From: Lysobacter solisilvae
GTDB lineage: Bacteria; Pseudomonadota; Gammaproteobacteria; Xanthomonadales; Xanthomonadaceae
Length of the DNA: 64,000 nt
Reading direction: 5' to 3'
Assembly (NCBI RefSeq): GCF_016613535.2
Contig: NZ_CP071518.1
Coordinates: 1,364,001-1,428,000, forward strand
In this document: positions 34,746 to 43,716 of the stretch, piece after piece
How the letters are laid out: each line of letters starts with the position of its first letter
How positions within the stretch are numbered: the stretch's first letter is position 1
Made by a program: the position numbers and the translations under genes
The notes under the pieces: generated by a model
Database searches by the model: none
What the model was told of the DNA's origin: nothing
The model's input: the letters and a program-made list of their open reading frames with translations, nothing else

Positions 34746-35324
34746 TCAGGGCGTCGGCTTGGGCGCCCGGCCGAACAGCTTGCGCCACAACAGCCACAGC
34801 GCCAGTGCGATGCCGCCGGTAACGGTGACCAGCAAGCCCAGGGCCAGCCATGGGTGGGTGAACACCAGTGCCAGCCCGGTGACCGTGGCGACGTCCTCGG
34901 CCACCGAGGCCGTCCAGTTCGTCACGGGTTCGGGTGAGGTGTTGATCAGCGCGCGCGAGCCGGTCTTGAGCACGTGGCTGGTCAGGGCCACCCCGGCGCC
35001 CGTGGCCAGTGCGCCCATGCCCAGCTGGCCATCGGGTGAAAGAGTGGCGGCGGCCAGGAACGCGCCCGCGGGCACGCGCATGAGGGTGTGGAGCAGGTCC
35101 CAGCCTGAATCGACCCCGGGAATCTTGTCGGCGAAAAACTCGGCAGCCGCCAAGGCCCCGGAGACGCCGATCACCCAGGGGGACTGGGTGGCCTGCAGGG
35201 CGGTCGGCAGGTCCAGCCAGCCCAGGGCGCCGGCCAGGCCGACGCCGAAAACGGTCAGATAGACGCGGATCCCGGCCAGCCAGGCGAGAACTACGCCAAT
35301 TGCGAACAGGTGCGCATCCGACAC
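34746..35324 (-). CDS. DUF4126 family membrane protein
   Basis: A 192-residue protein with about five hydrophobic segments. It opens AIGVVLAWLAGIRVYLTVFGVGLAGALGW. A loop carries AAEFFADKIPGVDSGWDLLHTLMRVPAG, and FFADKIPGVDS is the recognisable DUF4126 signature. The C terminus is a helix followed by a basic end (LWRKLFGRAPKPTP). It is probably an inner-membrane protein of unknown function. It is divergent from the bactofilin gene. Confidence 0.85.
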   Translation of the reverse strand: MSDAHLFAIGVVLAWLAGIRVYLTVFGVGLAGALGWLDLPTALQATQSPWVIGVSGALAAAEFFADKIPGVDSGWDLLHTLMRVPAGAFLAAATLSPDGQLGMGALATGAGVALTSHVLKTGSRALINTSPEPVTNWTASVAEDVATVTGLALVFTHPWLALGLLVTVTGGIALALWLLWRKLFGRAPKPTP

Positions 35325-35465
35325 GGCGGTCCTCCCAGTAGACTTGCGCCCGGCGCGGGGACTACGCGCCGAGTATAGGGGATCGGGCCGGGACGACCGT
35401 CAGGCCCGCCGGGCCGACAGCCGGGGTTCACCGGCCGGCGCCATCGCCACTTGGGGAAGTCAAAG

Positions 35466-35885
35466 ATGTTCAAGAACAACAAGAAGTCGACGGTCCAGCC
35501 GGGCCAGGTCGATACCCTGATCGGGCGCCATTCGGTGGTACGCGGCGACCTGCATTTCGCCGGCGGCCTGTACATCGAAGGCCGGGTGATCGGCAAGGTG
35601 ATCGCAATCGACGGCGAAGCGGCGGTGGTCACCGTCGCCGAATCGGGCATCGTCGAAGGCGAACTGCGCGCGCCGACCGTGGTGATCGACGGCACGCTCG
35701 CCGGTGACGCCCACGGCGAACGCGTCGAACTGCAGCCACACGCGCGCGTGCAGGGCAACGTGCATTACGACGTCGTGGAAATGGCCGCTGGTGCCACGTT
35801 GACCGGCCGCCTCATCCACGCCGGCTCGGTGACCGTCGCCCAGGCGATGAGCGACAACGTCGTCGAACTCGTCGCCGCCGGCTGA
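35466..35885 (+). CDS. bactofilin (polymer-forming cytoskeletal protein)
   Basis: A 139-residue protein with a short basic N terminus (MFKNNKKSTVQPG). A right-handed beta-helix bactofilin domain (about residues 20-125) follows, with repeating hydrophobic steps such as TLIGRHSVVRGDLHFAGGLY and GRVIGKVIAI. Bactofilins polymerise without nucleotide and scaffold wall synthesis or polar structures. A TTG at 35451 would add five residues, but ATG 35466 is preferred. It is followed by a DUF6776 gene and erpA on the same strand, an arrangement common in related bacteria. Confidence 0.92.
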   Translation: MFKNNKKSTVQPGQVDTLIGRHSVVRGDLHFAGGLYIEGRVIGKVIAIDGEAAVVTVAESGIVEGELRAPTVVIDGTLAGDAHGERVELQPHARVQGNVHYDVVEMAAGATLTGRLIHAGSVTVAQAMSDNVVELVAAG

Positions 35886-35946
35886 GTCACCGCGGCGTTC
35901 ACGGCCGGCACAGGCTGCCGGCCACGGATGCCGCTACTCTTGACGG

Positions 35947-36663
35947 ATGCATAGACCACAGCCTTCCTGGTTCGCGCAGCACAAGGGTGCGCTGGCATTG
36001 ACCGCGCTCGTCCTGGCTGCGCTCGCCTTCGGCGCCTGGGGTGCGTGGCAGGTGTTTTCGCCGGTCTCCGGCGATCCCCGCGCGCAACTGGCCACCAGCG
36101 GTCGTGAACTCACGCGCGCCCAAGGCGAACTCGAACAGCTGCGCCAGCGCGTGGCCACGCTCACGCGCTCGGACCAGATCAGCCGCGACGCCAACCGCGA
36201 CCTGCAGGGCGCGATTGCCGACCGCGATGAGGAAATCGCCGGCCTGCGCGCCGACGTCGCCTTCTACGAGCGACTGGTCGGCGCCACCTCCCAACGCCGC
36301 GGCCTGAGCGTGCATGCATTGCGCGTGCTGCCGCAGGACGGGCCGGCGTGGCATTTCTCGACCACGCTCACCCAGAACCTCAACCGCGGCGCGGTCAGCG
36401 ACGGCACCCTCACGATGTCGGTCGAGGGCACGAAGGCCGGCCGCCTGCAGAAGCTGGCCTGGGGCGACCTGCGCCAGCAGCCCAATGCGCCCGGCGTGCC
36501 GTACTCGTTCAAGTATTTCCAGCAGGTCGACGGCGACCTCTTCCTGCCCGAGGGGCTGACGCCGGTGAAGATCACCGTTCGCCTGCAGCCGCGCGCAGGC
36601 GCGCCCATCGAACAGTCCTTCACCTGGGCCGAAGCGGCCCGCACGGCCGTCGCGGCCCCCTGA
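35947..36663 (+). CDS. DUF6776 family membrane-anchored protein
   Basis: A 238-residue protein with one N-terminal membrane helix (about residues 14-38). A charged coiled-coil region follows (about 50-100, with repeated Gln/Glu/Leu/Arg heptads). The C-terminal beta-rich domain ends [16 protein letters not shown]. Topology suggests a periplasmic body. It lies between bactofilin and erpA and may help bactofilin work at the membrane, although this is only context. The family has no settled function. Confidence 0.75.
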   Translation: MHRPQPSWFAQHKGALALTALVLAALAFGAWGAWQVFSPVSGDPRAQLATSGRELTRAQGELEQLRQRVATLTRSDQISRDANRDLQGAIADRDEEIAGLRADVAFYERLVGATSQRRGLSVHALRVLPQDGPAWHFSTTLTQNLNRGAVSDGTLTMSVEGTKAGRLQKLAWGDLRQQPNAPGVPYSFKYFQQVDGDLFLPEGLTPVKITVRLQPRAGAPIEQSFTWAEAARTAVAAP

Positions 36664-36721
36664 ACCGAGCTTTCCGGAGCGCGGGCTTGATTGCCACCCC
36701 CGCGCGCCCCATTGTCCCCGC

Positions 36722-37105
36722 ATGACCGAACTCGTTTCCCTGCCCACGCCCGCCGCGCCCGATTACCAGGGCCTCGACCGCCCGCTGCAGTTCACCTCGG
36801 CCGCGGCGGCGAAAGTGCGCGAGCTGATTGCCGAGGAAGGCAACGCGGAACTGAAGCTGCGCGTGTACATCCAGGGCGGCGGCTGCTCCGGCTTCCAGTA
36901 CGGGTTCGAGTTCGACGAATCGCAGGGCGAGGACGACCTGGCCGTGCTTACCGACGGCGTCACGCTGCTCGTCGACCCGCTCAGCCTGCAATACCTGATG
37001 GGTGCGGAAGTCGACTACACCGAGAGCCTGCACGGCGCGCAGTTCGTCATCCGCAATCCGAATGCGAAGACGACCTGCGGCTGCGGCTCCTCGTTCTCGG
37101 CCTGA
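36722..37105 (+). CDS. erpA: iron-sulfur cluster insertion protein ErpA
   Basis: A 127-residue A-type carrier that delivers [4Fe-4S] clusters to apo-enzymes. The three ligand cysteines are Cys55 in [11 protein letters not shown] and Cys119/Cys121 in TTCGCGSSF. The length and the N-terminal [18 protein letters not shown] fit ErpA. Its start is 58 bases after the DUF6776 stop. It is probably needed for isoprenoid synthesis and respiration, as in E. coli. Confidence 0.96.
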   Translation: MTELVSLPTPAAPDYQGLDRPLQFTSAAAAKVRELIAEEGNAELKLRVYIQGGGCSGFQYGFEFDESQGEDDLAVLTDGVTLLVDPLSLQYLMGAEVDYTESLHGAQFVIRNPNAKTTCGCGSSFSA

Positions 37106-37216
37106 GGACGGCCGGAGCGGCGCGCGAGGACGCCGCGTCCCGGAGCGCGCCCCTTACACCCGCACCCCGCGGGCCGGATAATTCCTGCGGCATCTGCCGC
37201 CGCCACAGGAAGGTCC

Positions 37217-38149
37217 ATGGCCCCCGCTCCCTACGCCTTCGTCGAACACGATGCGATCCGCGCGCAGCTTGACCGCGCCGACCACCTGCGCGACGACCCC
37301 GCGGCGTTGTCGGCGCTCTGGCCGGAAGCGGGCGTCATCCTGCTGGACCACGACGGCCTGGCGCTGGCAGACGAGCAGCGCCGCCTGTGCGCACCGCGTG
37401 GCACCGATCTCACCGGCGGCCCCGGTGGCGTGGGGGCTGCCGTCTTCCTCGGCCTCGACGCGCAGGGGCGGGCGTGGTTCTGCCTGGATGCGGAGCTCAC
37501 CGCCTTCCAGGCTCCCGGCCGCAGCGACCTGCGTGGCGCGGCGACACACTGGCCGCGATTCGAGGCGGCGCTGTTCGCCCAGGCCCGCGCCGTCCAGCAC
37601 TGGCGGCAGCGCCACCGCCACTGTGGCGCTTGCGGCGGTGCCCTGCAGTTCCACAAGGCTGGCTGGCTGGCGCGCTGCACGCAATGCGCGCTCGAGCACT
37701 ACCCGCGCACCGACCCGGCGGTGATCGTCGCCGTCAGCGATGGCGAACGCCTGCTGCTCGGTCGCCAGAGCAGCTGGCCAGCGCGGCGGTACTCCACGGT
37801 GGCCGGTTTCGTCGAGCCGGGCGAGACGCTCGAACAGGCCGTGGCGCGTGAAGTGCTGGAGGAGACCGGCGTGCGCGTACGCCACTGCCAGTACCTGGGT
37901 TCACAACCGTGGCCCTTCCCGGGTTCGCTGATGCTGGGCTTCATCGCGCACGCCCATCCCGACGAAGTGCGTACCAGCGACGAACTCGAGGACGCTCGCT
38001 GGTTCACGCGCGAGGAGGTACGGGCCGCGCAGGCGCGCGAGGCCGATCCCTCGCTCGACGACGGCGAGGGCCTGCTGGTCTCGCCGCGACTGTCGATCGC
38101 GCGCTGGCTGATCGACCGGTGGGCCGCTGGCGATGCCGGCGGCGCATGA
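37217..38149 (+). CDS. nudC: NAD(H) pyrophosphatase / RNA decapping enzyme NudC
   Basis: A 310-residue Nudix enzyme that cleaves NAD(H) and removes NAD caps from RNA. Zinc is bound by Cys136, Cys139, Cys154 and Cys157 (HCGACGG, RCTQCALEHYPRTDP). The Nudix box is at about 197-219 (GFVEPGETLEQAVAREVLEE), and the NADH-specific motif SQPWPFPGS lies at 229-237. It has an extra N-terminal domain, as usual. It is followed on the same strand by ampE. Confidence 0.96.
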   Translation: MAPAPYAFVEHDAIRAQLDRADHLRDDPAALSALWPEAGVILLDHDGLALADEQRRLCAPRGTDLTGGPGGVGAAVFLGLDAQGRAWFCLDAELTAFQAPGRSDLRGAATHWPRFEAALFAQARAVQHWRQRHRHCGACGGALQFHKAGWLARCTQCALEHYPRTDPAVIVAVSDGERLLLGRQSSWPARRYSTVAGFVEPGETLEQAVAREVLEETGVRVRHCQYLGSQPWPFPGSLMLGFIAHAHPDEVRTSDELEDARWFTREEVRAAQAREADPSLDDGEGLLVSPRLSIARWLIDRWAAGDAGGA

Positions 38150-38281
38150 GCGCCTGGTGCGTGCGCCGCGCATTGTGCGACGCGGTACGCGGTGGCGCAG
38201 GCGGCGCCATCACCCGCAGCAGATAGAATCGGCCAGGACGGACGCTGTCCGGACATCCACGCACGACCTGCCGGGAGCCCC

Positions 38282-39229
38282 ATGGCCGTTACGCTGATCG
38301 CCGTCGTCACAGCACTGGTCGTCGGCCACATGGCCCAGGGGCTGGCCGCGTCGGTGCGTCATTACGACTGGTACGGGCAGTTCCTGGACTGGCTCAACGC
38401 CCAGTTCCCCGCACCGGGACCCTGGCGCGAACGCTGGGGCATCGCGTTCGCGCTGGTGCCGGCGCTGTTGGCGGTGGGTCTGTTCCAGGTCGCGTTGCAT
38501 ACGCCGCTCTACGGGCTGGCGGGCCTGCTCTTCGCGGTCGTCGTGCTGTTCTACGCGTGGGGACCGCGTGATCTCGACCTCGACGTCGATGCCATCGGCC
38601 AGGCGGGCGACCCCGTCGAGCGCCGCATTGCGATGGCACGGCTGTTCCCCGAGGGCACGAGCTTCGACGGCGTGAGCGGCGACGAGGCGAACTTCGCTCC
38701 CGACGGCGGCCAGCTGGTTGCGGCCGTCTTCCACAACGCGCTGCGCCGCTGGTTCGGCGTGCTCTTCTGGTTCCTGGTGCTGGGCCCGACGGGCGCGCTG
38801 CTGTATCGCCTGGCCGCGATTTCCTGCGAGGGCCCGTACGCTCTACGCCTGCCGTCGGAAAACGCCGCCGGGGCGCGCGTGCTGCTGCGCGTGCTCGACT
38901 GGCCCGTCGCGCAGCTGATGACCCTCGCGCTGGCGCTGGTGGGCAATTTCGACACCGTGCTGGGCGCGTGGCGCGACCACGGCGGCGCATCGGCACAACT
39001 GGATCATCGCTACCTGTACGCCGCCGCGCGTGCCAGCGTGCGCACCGAGCTGGCCGAAGACGCCGCCGACGACCTCGACCAGGCCACCGAAGCCAGCGCG
39101 GAAGCGCCGCGCGCGATCGGACTGCCGGGTCTTCCGGCCCTGCGTGATGCGATGAGCCTGGTCTGGCGCATCCTGCTGGTGTGGCTGGCGGTGCTCGCGC
39201 TGTTCGTGATCGCGGGCTTCGTGTCCTGA
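38282..39229 (+). CDS. ampE: regulatory signalling modulator AmpE
   Basis: A 315-residue inner-membrane protein with about four helices and a long cytoplasmic or periplasmic loop. AmpE features include MAVTLIAVVTALVVGHMAQG at the start, FVFWFLVLGPTGALLYRL-like and NFDTVLGAWRDH motifs, and a final helix (WLAVLALFVIAGFVS). AmpE is linked to beta-lactamase induction beside AmpD in enterobacteria; here ampD is not adjacent. ATG 38282 removes a non-membrane extension. It follows nudC. Confidence 0.85.
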   Translation: MAVTLIAVVTALVVGHMAQGLAASVRHYDWYGQFLDWLNAQFPAPGPWRERWGIAFALVPALLAVGLFQVALHTPLYGLAGLLFAVVVLFYAWGPRDLDLDVDAIGQAGDPVERRIAMARLFPEGTSFDGVSGDEANFAPDGGQLVAAVFHNALRRWFGVLFWFLVLGPTGALLYRLAAISCEGPYALRLPSENAAGARVLLRVLDWPVAQLMTLALALVGNFDTVLGAWRDHGGASAQLDHRYLYAAARASVRTELAEDAADDLDQATEASAEAPRAIGLPGLPALRDAMSLVWRILLVWLAVLALFVIAGFVS

Positions 39230-39280
39230 GCCGCAACCGCGCGCAATCATTCCGCGGCGGGTGACGCGGCGATCGTGCCT

Positions 39281-39688
39281 TCAGCCCGGTGCGAGCCAGG
39301 AGAACGGCCACCACGGCAGGTTGCGCAGCACCCAGAACGCGATCAGCGCGCCCACCCACAGGTAGCCGTTGTACAGCCATCTGGCGACGCCCGCCGGCAA
39401 TGACTCCGGGCTGTCGGCGAACCAGACCATCAAGCCCAGCAAGGGCATGGCCACGACCGCGAAGACATTCATCTGCACGGCCCGCAACAGGTCGCCGTGG
39501 GCCAGGGCGTGCAGGGCGCGGGTGATCCCGCAACCGGCGCAATACAGGTCCGTCACGGCCAGGAACACGCAGGCGGGGAACGGGTTGCCCGCCAGGTTGG
39601 GATCGAACAGCTGGAACGTCGCGATGCCGGCAACGGCCGCCATCGCGGCGGCCGCCAGCATCACGCGCTTGCGCAGGAAGCCGGTCAC
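39281..39688 (-). CDS. DUF2752 family membrane protein
   Basis: A 135-residue protein beginning at GTG 39688. Three hydrophobic segments are present. The family signature FPACVFLAVTDLYCAGCGITRALHALAHGD lies in the middle, with the paired CAGCG cysteines and a following histidine. The function of DUF2752 proteins is unknown. It starts 7 bases after the stop of the upstream CD225-like gene, so they are co-transcribed. Confidence 0.88.
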   Translation of the reverse strand: MTGFLRKRVMLAAAAMAAVAGIATFQLFDPNLAGNPFPACVFLAVTDLYCAGCGITRALHALAHGDLLRAVQMNVFAVVAMPLLGLMVWFADSPESLPAGVARWLYNGYLWVGALIAFWVLRNLPWWPFSWLAPG

Positions 39689-39695
39689 GGCACGA

Positions 39696-40067
39696 TCAGT
39701 GCTGCTGCTGGCGCACCTGTTCCATCACTTGCTCGAAGCGCTGGAACTGCTCCTGGAAGCGACCGGTGGACCACATGTAGGTGAACGTCACCAGCGCCAG
39801 GAGGATGAATGCCGTGGTGACCCAGCACCAGATCATGGCGGTCTTCGAGGCGCGCAGCGCGCCCTCCATGTCGCCGGCGGCGAGGCTGGAGTTCACCTTG
39901 CTGGCGAACACGATGGCCACGATGCCCGTGGCCAGGCCCGGCAGGCTGACGCAACTCAGGCAGCAGATCAGCGTCGCGCCGAGCGTGGCGAGAATCGCCC
40001 AGACCAGATGGTTGGGGACGCGACCGGCAGCCGGCGGCGCGGGCGGGTAGGGCGGCGGTACGTTCAT
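39696..40067 (-). CDS. CD225/dispanin-like membrane protein
   Basis: A 123-residue protein from ATG 40067. It has a Pro-rich N terminus (MNVPPPYPPAPPAAG), a first membrane region with CCLSC cysteines, the characteristic PGLATGIVAIVFASKVNSSLAAGD loop, and a second helix ending in a Gln-rich tail. This matches the CD225/dispanin fold, known for interferon-induced membrane proteins in animals and found widely in bacteria with unknown role. It is paired with a DUF2752 gene. Confidence 0.85.
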   Translation of the reverse strand: MNVPPPYPPAPPAAGRVPNHLVWAILATLGATLICCLSCVSLPGLATGIVAIVFASKVNSSLAAGDMEGALRASKTAMIWCWVTTAFILLALVTFTYMWSTGRFQEQFQRFEQVMEQVRQQQH

Positions 40068-40236
40068 GGATTCCCCGGTGCGGTGGGTCACGGGCCTGCT
40101 TGGCCTCGCGGCATCCTAGCAAGCGCACCCGCCGCCGTCAGCGCGCCGACCGCAGCGTGTCCGCTTTGAGCCTTGGCCGGCGTTAACCTCATCCCGTGGG
40201 GACCACGAGGGTCCCTCCCACCGAGGACGTTCGCCG

Positions 40237-41577
40237 ATGACACGGATCTGCCCCACTTCCCCACGCCTTCGCCTGCAGGCGATCGCGCTGGCGGCCGCCG
40301 CCCTGTTCGCAGGCGCGGCCAACGCCGCCTACGTATTCACCACCGTCGAATATCCCGGCGCGTCGATGACCGACGTGCGCGGCATCAACAACAGCGGCCA
40401 GATCGTCGGCTATGCGCGCGACGGAGCGGGCAATGTCTTTTCCTTCCGCTACGCCGGCGGCGTGTTCACCGCGCTGCCCCCGGCGCCGGGCGGCCTGACC
40501 GTCACCGCGCACGGCATCAACGACAGCGGCGTCATCGTCGGCTCGGCGCAACCGGCCGATGGGTCCTACACCGTGGGCTTCGTCCTCAACGGCAGCACCT
40601 ACAGCTACTTCTCGTATCCGGGCCGCATCCACACCTATGCCCGCGCAGTCGACAACGCGGGCCGGGTAACCGGTTATGCGGAAGACGCCAGCGGCGTCAA
40701 CAACCTGGGCTTCCTGCACAACCCGGCCGTCGGCTCATTCACCGCGATCAGCGTGCCCGGCTCGATGTTCCTGATCGCGCAGGGCATCAACACCGCCGGC
40801 CAGGTCGTCGGCAGCGAGATTGGCGCCACCCCGGGCGGTGCGCGCGCGTTCCTGCGCGAGCCTTCGGGCGCGATGAACTTCTTCCGCATCGGCGGCGGCC
40901 CCACGCGTGCGCGAGGCATCAGCAACTCGGGCCTGATCACCGGCTTCCACCAGGACGGCACCGGCCGCGAGGCCGCCTTCGTCGGCACGTCGGCGGGCTT
41001 CCAGTCGCTGTACGTCAACCCGACCGACGACACGATTGGCGAAGCCATCAACGACGCCGGCCAGGTGAGCGGGCTGTTCATCGATTCCACCGACACCTGG
41101 CGCGGCTTCATCGCCACACCCGCCGCCATGCCGACCGGCACCACGTCGTCGGGGGCCTATACCTTCAGCGTCGACGTCGTCGCCAACGTCCCGATCTTCA
41201 TCGACCCCGAGGTAGCCCTGGGCTACCAGTACGACACCGGCGCCGGCGACCCGGCCATCACCACCGTGCGCCTGCCGATCGGCATCGGCGACAACCGCTA
41301 CACGGTGCAGGTGGGTGGGCACCGGTTCCCGGTTGCCGCGGGTGAGCTGTTCGACTTCCGCGCGAACGGTTACGGGCGCGGCGTGCACCGGTTCCGCGTC
41401 ACCGGGATCGAAGGCCAGGCCGGACTGGACCCCGACAACCCCTACGCCTTCCCGACCCAGCTGAGCTTCATCGCGGACGGCCGTTTCACCGGCACGATGC
41501 TGCCGCTCTGCCAGCCGCCGGGACAGGCCAAGCACAGCCCGGCGCAGTCGCGCGCGCTGAAGCGCTGCATCAAGTAA
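40237..41577 (+). CDS. secreted HAF-repeat protein, unknown function
   Basis: A 446-residue protein with a Sec signal peptide (cleavage near AGAANA-AY, residue 30). Degenerate repeats of about 45-50 residues each carry a GINNSGQIVG-type motif; examples start RGINNSGQIVGYA, HGINDSGVIVGSA, QGINTAGQVVGSE and EAINDAGQVSGLF. This is the pattern of HAF-type extracellular repeats. After about residue 300 a different beta-rich region follows (TSSGAYTFSVDVV). It is probably exported and possibly a beta-propeller-like protein. No enzyme motif is visible. Confidence 0.75.
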   Translation: MTRICPTSPRLRLQAIALAAAALFAGAANAAYVFTTVEYPGASMTDVRGINNSGQIVGYARDGAGNVFSFRYAGGVFTALPPAPGGLTVTAHGINDSGVIVGSAQPADGSYTVGFVLNGSTYSYFSYPGRIHTYARAVDNAGRVTGYAEDASGVNNLGFLHNPAVGSFTAISVPGSMFLIAQGINTAGQVVGSEIGATPGGARAFLREPSGAMNFFRIGGGPTRARGISNSGLITGFHQDGTGREAAFVGTSAGFQSLYVNPTDDTIGEAINDAGQVSGLFIDSTDTWRGFIATPAAMPTGTTSSGAYTFSVDVVANVPIFIDPEVALGYQYDTGAGDPAITTVRLPIGIGDNRYTVQVGGHRFPVAAGELFDFRANGYGRGVHRFRVTGIEGQAGLDPDNPYAFPTQLSFIADGRFTGTMLPLCQPPGQAKHSPAQSRALKRCIK

Positions 41578-41703
41578 GGGCGCGGAGCATCCGGCGGACG
41601 CATTCCGCCGGATGCCTGGGCCCGGGACCCGCGCTCTTTCGCACAAGGGGCGGGAAGCCGATCCTGCCGGTGACGGGCGCGGCCTGCGCCCCGAACGCCT
41701 GGC

Positions 41704-43599
41704 CTAGGCCGCCGCGCCCCGCATCTGCCGGACCTTCGTCTCCAGCAGCGCGGCATCCACCTGTGCGCCATCCAGCGGCGCGTCGGCGATCACCTCCACG
41801 TCCGCGCGGAAGCGCCGTGGCACGCGCATGCGGCCCATCCGGTTGTCGCGATGGCTCCACATGCTGGTCCACATCCCGCGCAACGCCATCGGAATGACCG
41901 GGACCGGGCGCCGGGCCAGGATCTTCTCGACGCCCGACTTGAAGGTCGCGATCTCGCCGTCCCTGGTCAGCGCGCCTTCCGGGAAGATCCCCACGATCTG
42001 GCCGTCGGCCAGCGCCGCGTCGATCTCGTCGAACGCGCGCTGCATCAGGACGGGATCCTCGCGCGCGCCGGCGATCGGGATGGCCTTGGCGGTGCGGAAA
42101 ATCCAGCTCATGACCGGGATGTTGAAGATCCGGTAGTACATGACGAAGCGCACCGGCCGCGGGATGCTGCCGCTCAGGATCAGCGCGTCCATGTAGCTGA
42201 CGTGGTTGCACACGAGCAGCGCGGGCCCCTCGTCGGGCACGAAGCGCTCGATGCCGTGCAGGCGGATGCGGTAGAGCGTACGCACCAGCAGCCAGCTCAG
42301 GAACCGCATCAGGAACTCGGGCACCAGGGTGAAGATCCACACCGCCACCAGGGCGTTGGCGATCGCCAGGGCCAGGAACAGCAGCGGGATCGACCAGCCC
42401 GCGAATCGCTGCAGCACGATGCCCGCCATCGCCGCCATCACGATGAAGAACGCGTTCTGGATGTTCATGCCGGCAATGACGCGCGACATCTCGTCCCGCG
42501 GCGAGCGGCTCTGGATCAGGGCGAACAGCGGAACCACGAAGAAACCGGCGAACAGCCCGATCGCCGTCAGGTCCATGACCAGCCGCCACGCGCCCGGCTG
42601 CTGCAGGAAAGTGGTCACCGTCAGGCCCTGCGCCGGCGCGGCGCCGCTGCGGGCGAAGTACAGATCGACCATGAAGGCCGTCATGCCCGCGGCGCCCAGC
42701 GGCACCAGGCCGATCTCCACCGTGCGCGCCGACAGGCGTTCGCACAGCAGCGAGCCGACACCGGTGCCGATGGAGAACAGCGCCAGCGCGAAGATGTAGA
42801 GCGAGGCATCGTTGCCCGGCGCACCCAGATGGAGTTCGGCGTAGGTCGGCAGGTTCGAGGTGATCACCGTGCCCACGAACCAGAACCACGACACGCCCAG
42901 GCAGGCGTTGCGCACCGCCACCTGCTTGCGGGTCAGCCGCAGCACGGCGAGGGATTCGGGAATCGGGTTCCAGTTGATCTTCAGGTCCGGCGCGCCGGCG
43001 CCCGCCGGCGGGATGGCGCGGCTGACCAGGTTGCCCAGGATGGCAAGCGCGACCACCGCGCCCCCGGCGAACCAGCCACCATTGGCGCCCGTCAACTGGA
43101 AGATCAGGCCGCCGAAGATCATGCCCACCAGGATCGAGATGGACGTGCCCATCTCGACCAGGCCGTTGCCGCCGGTGAGTTCCTCGGGCTTGAGCACGCT
43201 GGGCAGGATGGAATACTTCACCGGCCCGAACAGCGTCGACTGCATGCCGGTGCAGAACAGCGCGACCAGCAGCACGACCAGGTTGTGGGTGACGAAGCCG
43301 ACCGCCGCCAGCGACATGATGGCGATCTCCATCGCCGTGGTGATGCGGATCAGCCGCGATTTCTCCAGCTTCTCCGCGATCTGTCCCGCCGTCGCCGAGA
43401 ACAGGAAGTAGGGCAGGATGAAGATCGCCGGCGCCAGGTTGGTGTACAGCGACTTCTGCGCCGGATCCACCGCCAGGTAGCCGAGCAGGCCGATGATGGC
43501 CTGGCGGTACACGTTGTCGTTGAACGCGCCCAGCGACTGGGTCAGGAAGAAGGGCAGGAAGCGTCGCTGCCTGAGCAGGTCGAACTGGGAATGCGCCAT
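41704..43599 (-). CDS. MFS transporter fused to 1-acylglycerol-phosphate-type acyltransferase
   Basis: A 631-residue fusion. An MFS transporter domain (about residues 1-415, LplT-like: LTQSLGAFNDNVYRQAIIGLL) is followed by an acyltransferase domain (about 430-631) with NHVSYMD (465-471) and FPEGALTRDG. E. coli Aas has acyltransferase plus acyl-ACP ligase, with LplT as a separate transporter; here transporter and acyltransferase are fused and no ligase domain follows. The protein is probably a flippase-acyltransferase for lysophospholipid salvage in the inner membrane. ATG 43599 (MAHSQFDLL) is preferred. Confidence 0.9.
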   Translation of the reverse strand: MAHSQFDLLRQRRFLPFFLTQSLGAFNDNVYRQAIIGLLGYLAVDPAQKSLYTNLAPAIFILPYFLFSATAGQIAEKLEKSRLIRITTAMEIAIMSLAAVGFVTHNLVVLLVALFCTGMQSTLFGPVKYSILPSVLKPEELTGGNGLVEMGTSISILVGMIFGGLIFQLTGANGGWFAGGAVVALAILGNLVSRAIPPAGAGAPDLKINWNPIPESLAVLRLTRKQVAVRNACLGVSWFWFVGTVITSNLPTYAELHLGAPGNDASLYIFALALFSIGTGVGSLLCERLSARTVEIGLVPLGAAGMTAFMVDLYFARSGAAPAQGLTVTTFLQQPGAWRLVMDLTAIGLFAGFFVVPLFALIQSRSPRDEMSRVIAGMNIQNAFFIVMAAMAGIVLQRFAGWSIPLLFLALAIANALVAVWIFTLVPEFLMRFLSWLLVRTLYRIRLHGIERFVPDEGPALLVCNHVSYMDALILSGSIPRPVRFVMYYRIFNIPVMSWIFRTAKAIPIAGAREDPVLMQRAFDEIDAALADGQIVGIFPEGALTRDGEIATFKSGVEKILARRPVPVIPMALRGMWTSMWSHRDNRMGRMRVPRRFRADVEVIADAPLDGAQVDAALLETKVRQMRGAAA

Positions 43600-43716
43600 G
43601 GAGCCCCCGGGGTCTGGCGCGCAGCCTAGCAAACGCGCGCGTGCCCGGGGTCGGCGCGCGGCGGAATCCGAATGCGCGGTACGCGTGTCCGGCCGCAGTC
43701 GACCGGCTGCGAAACG

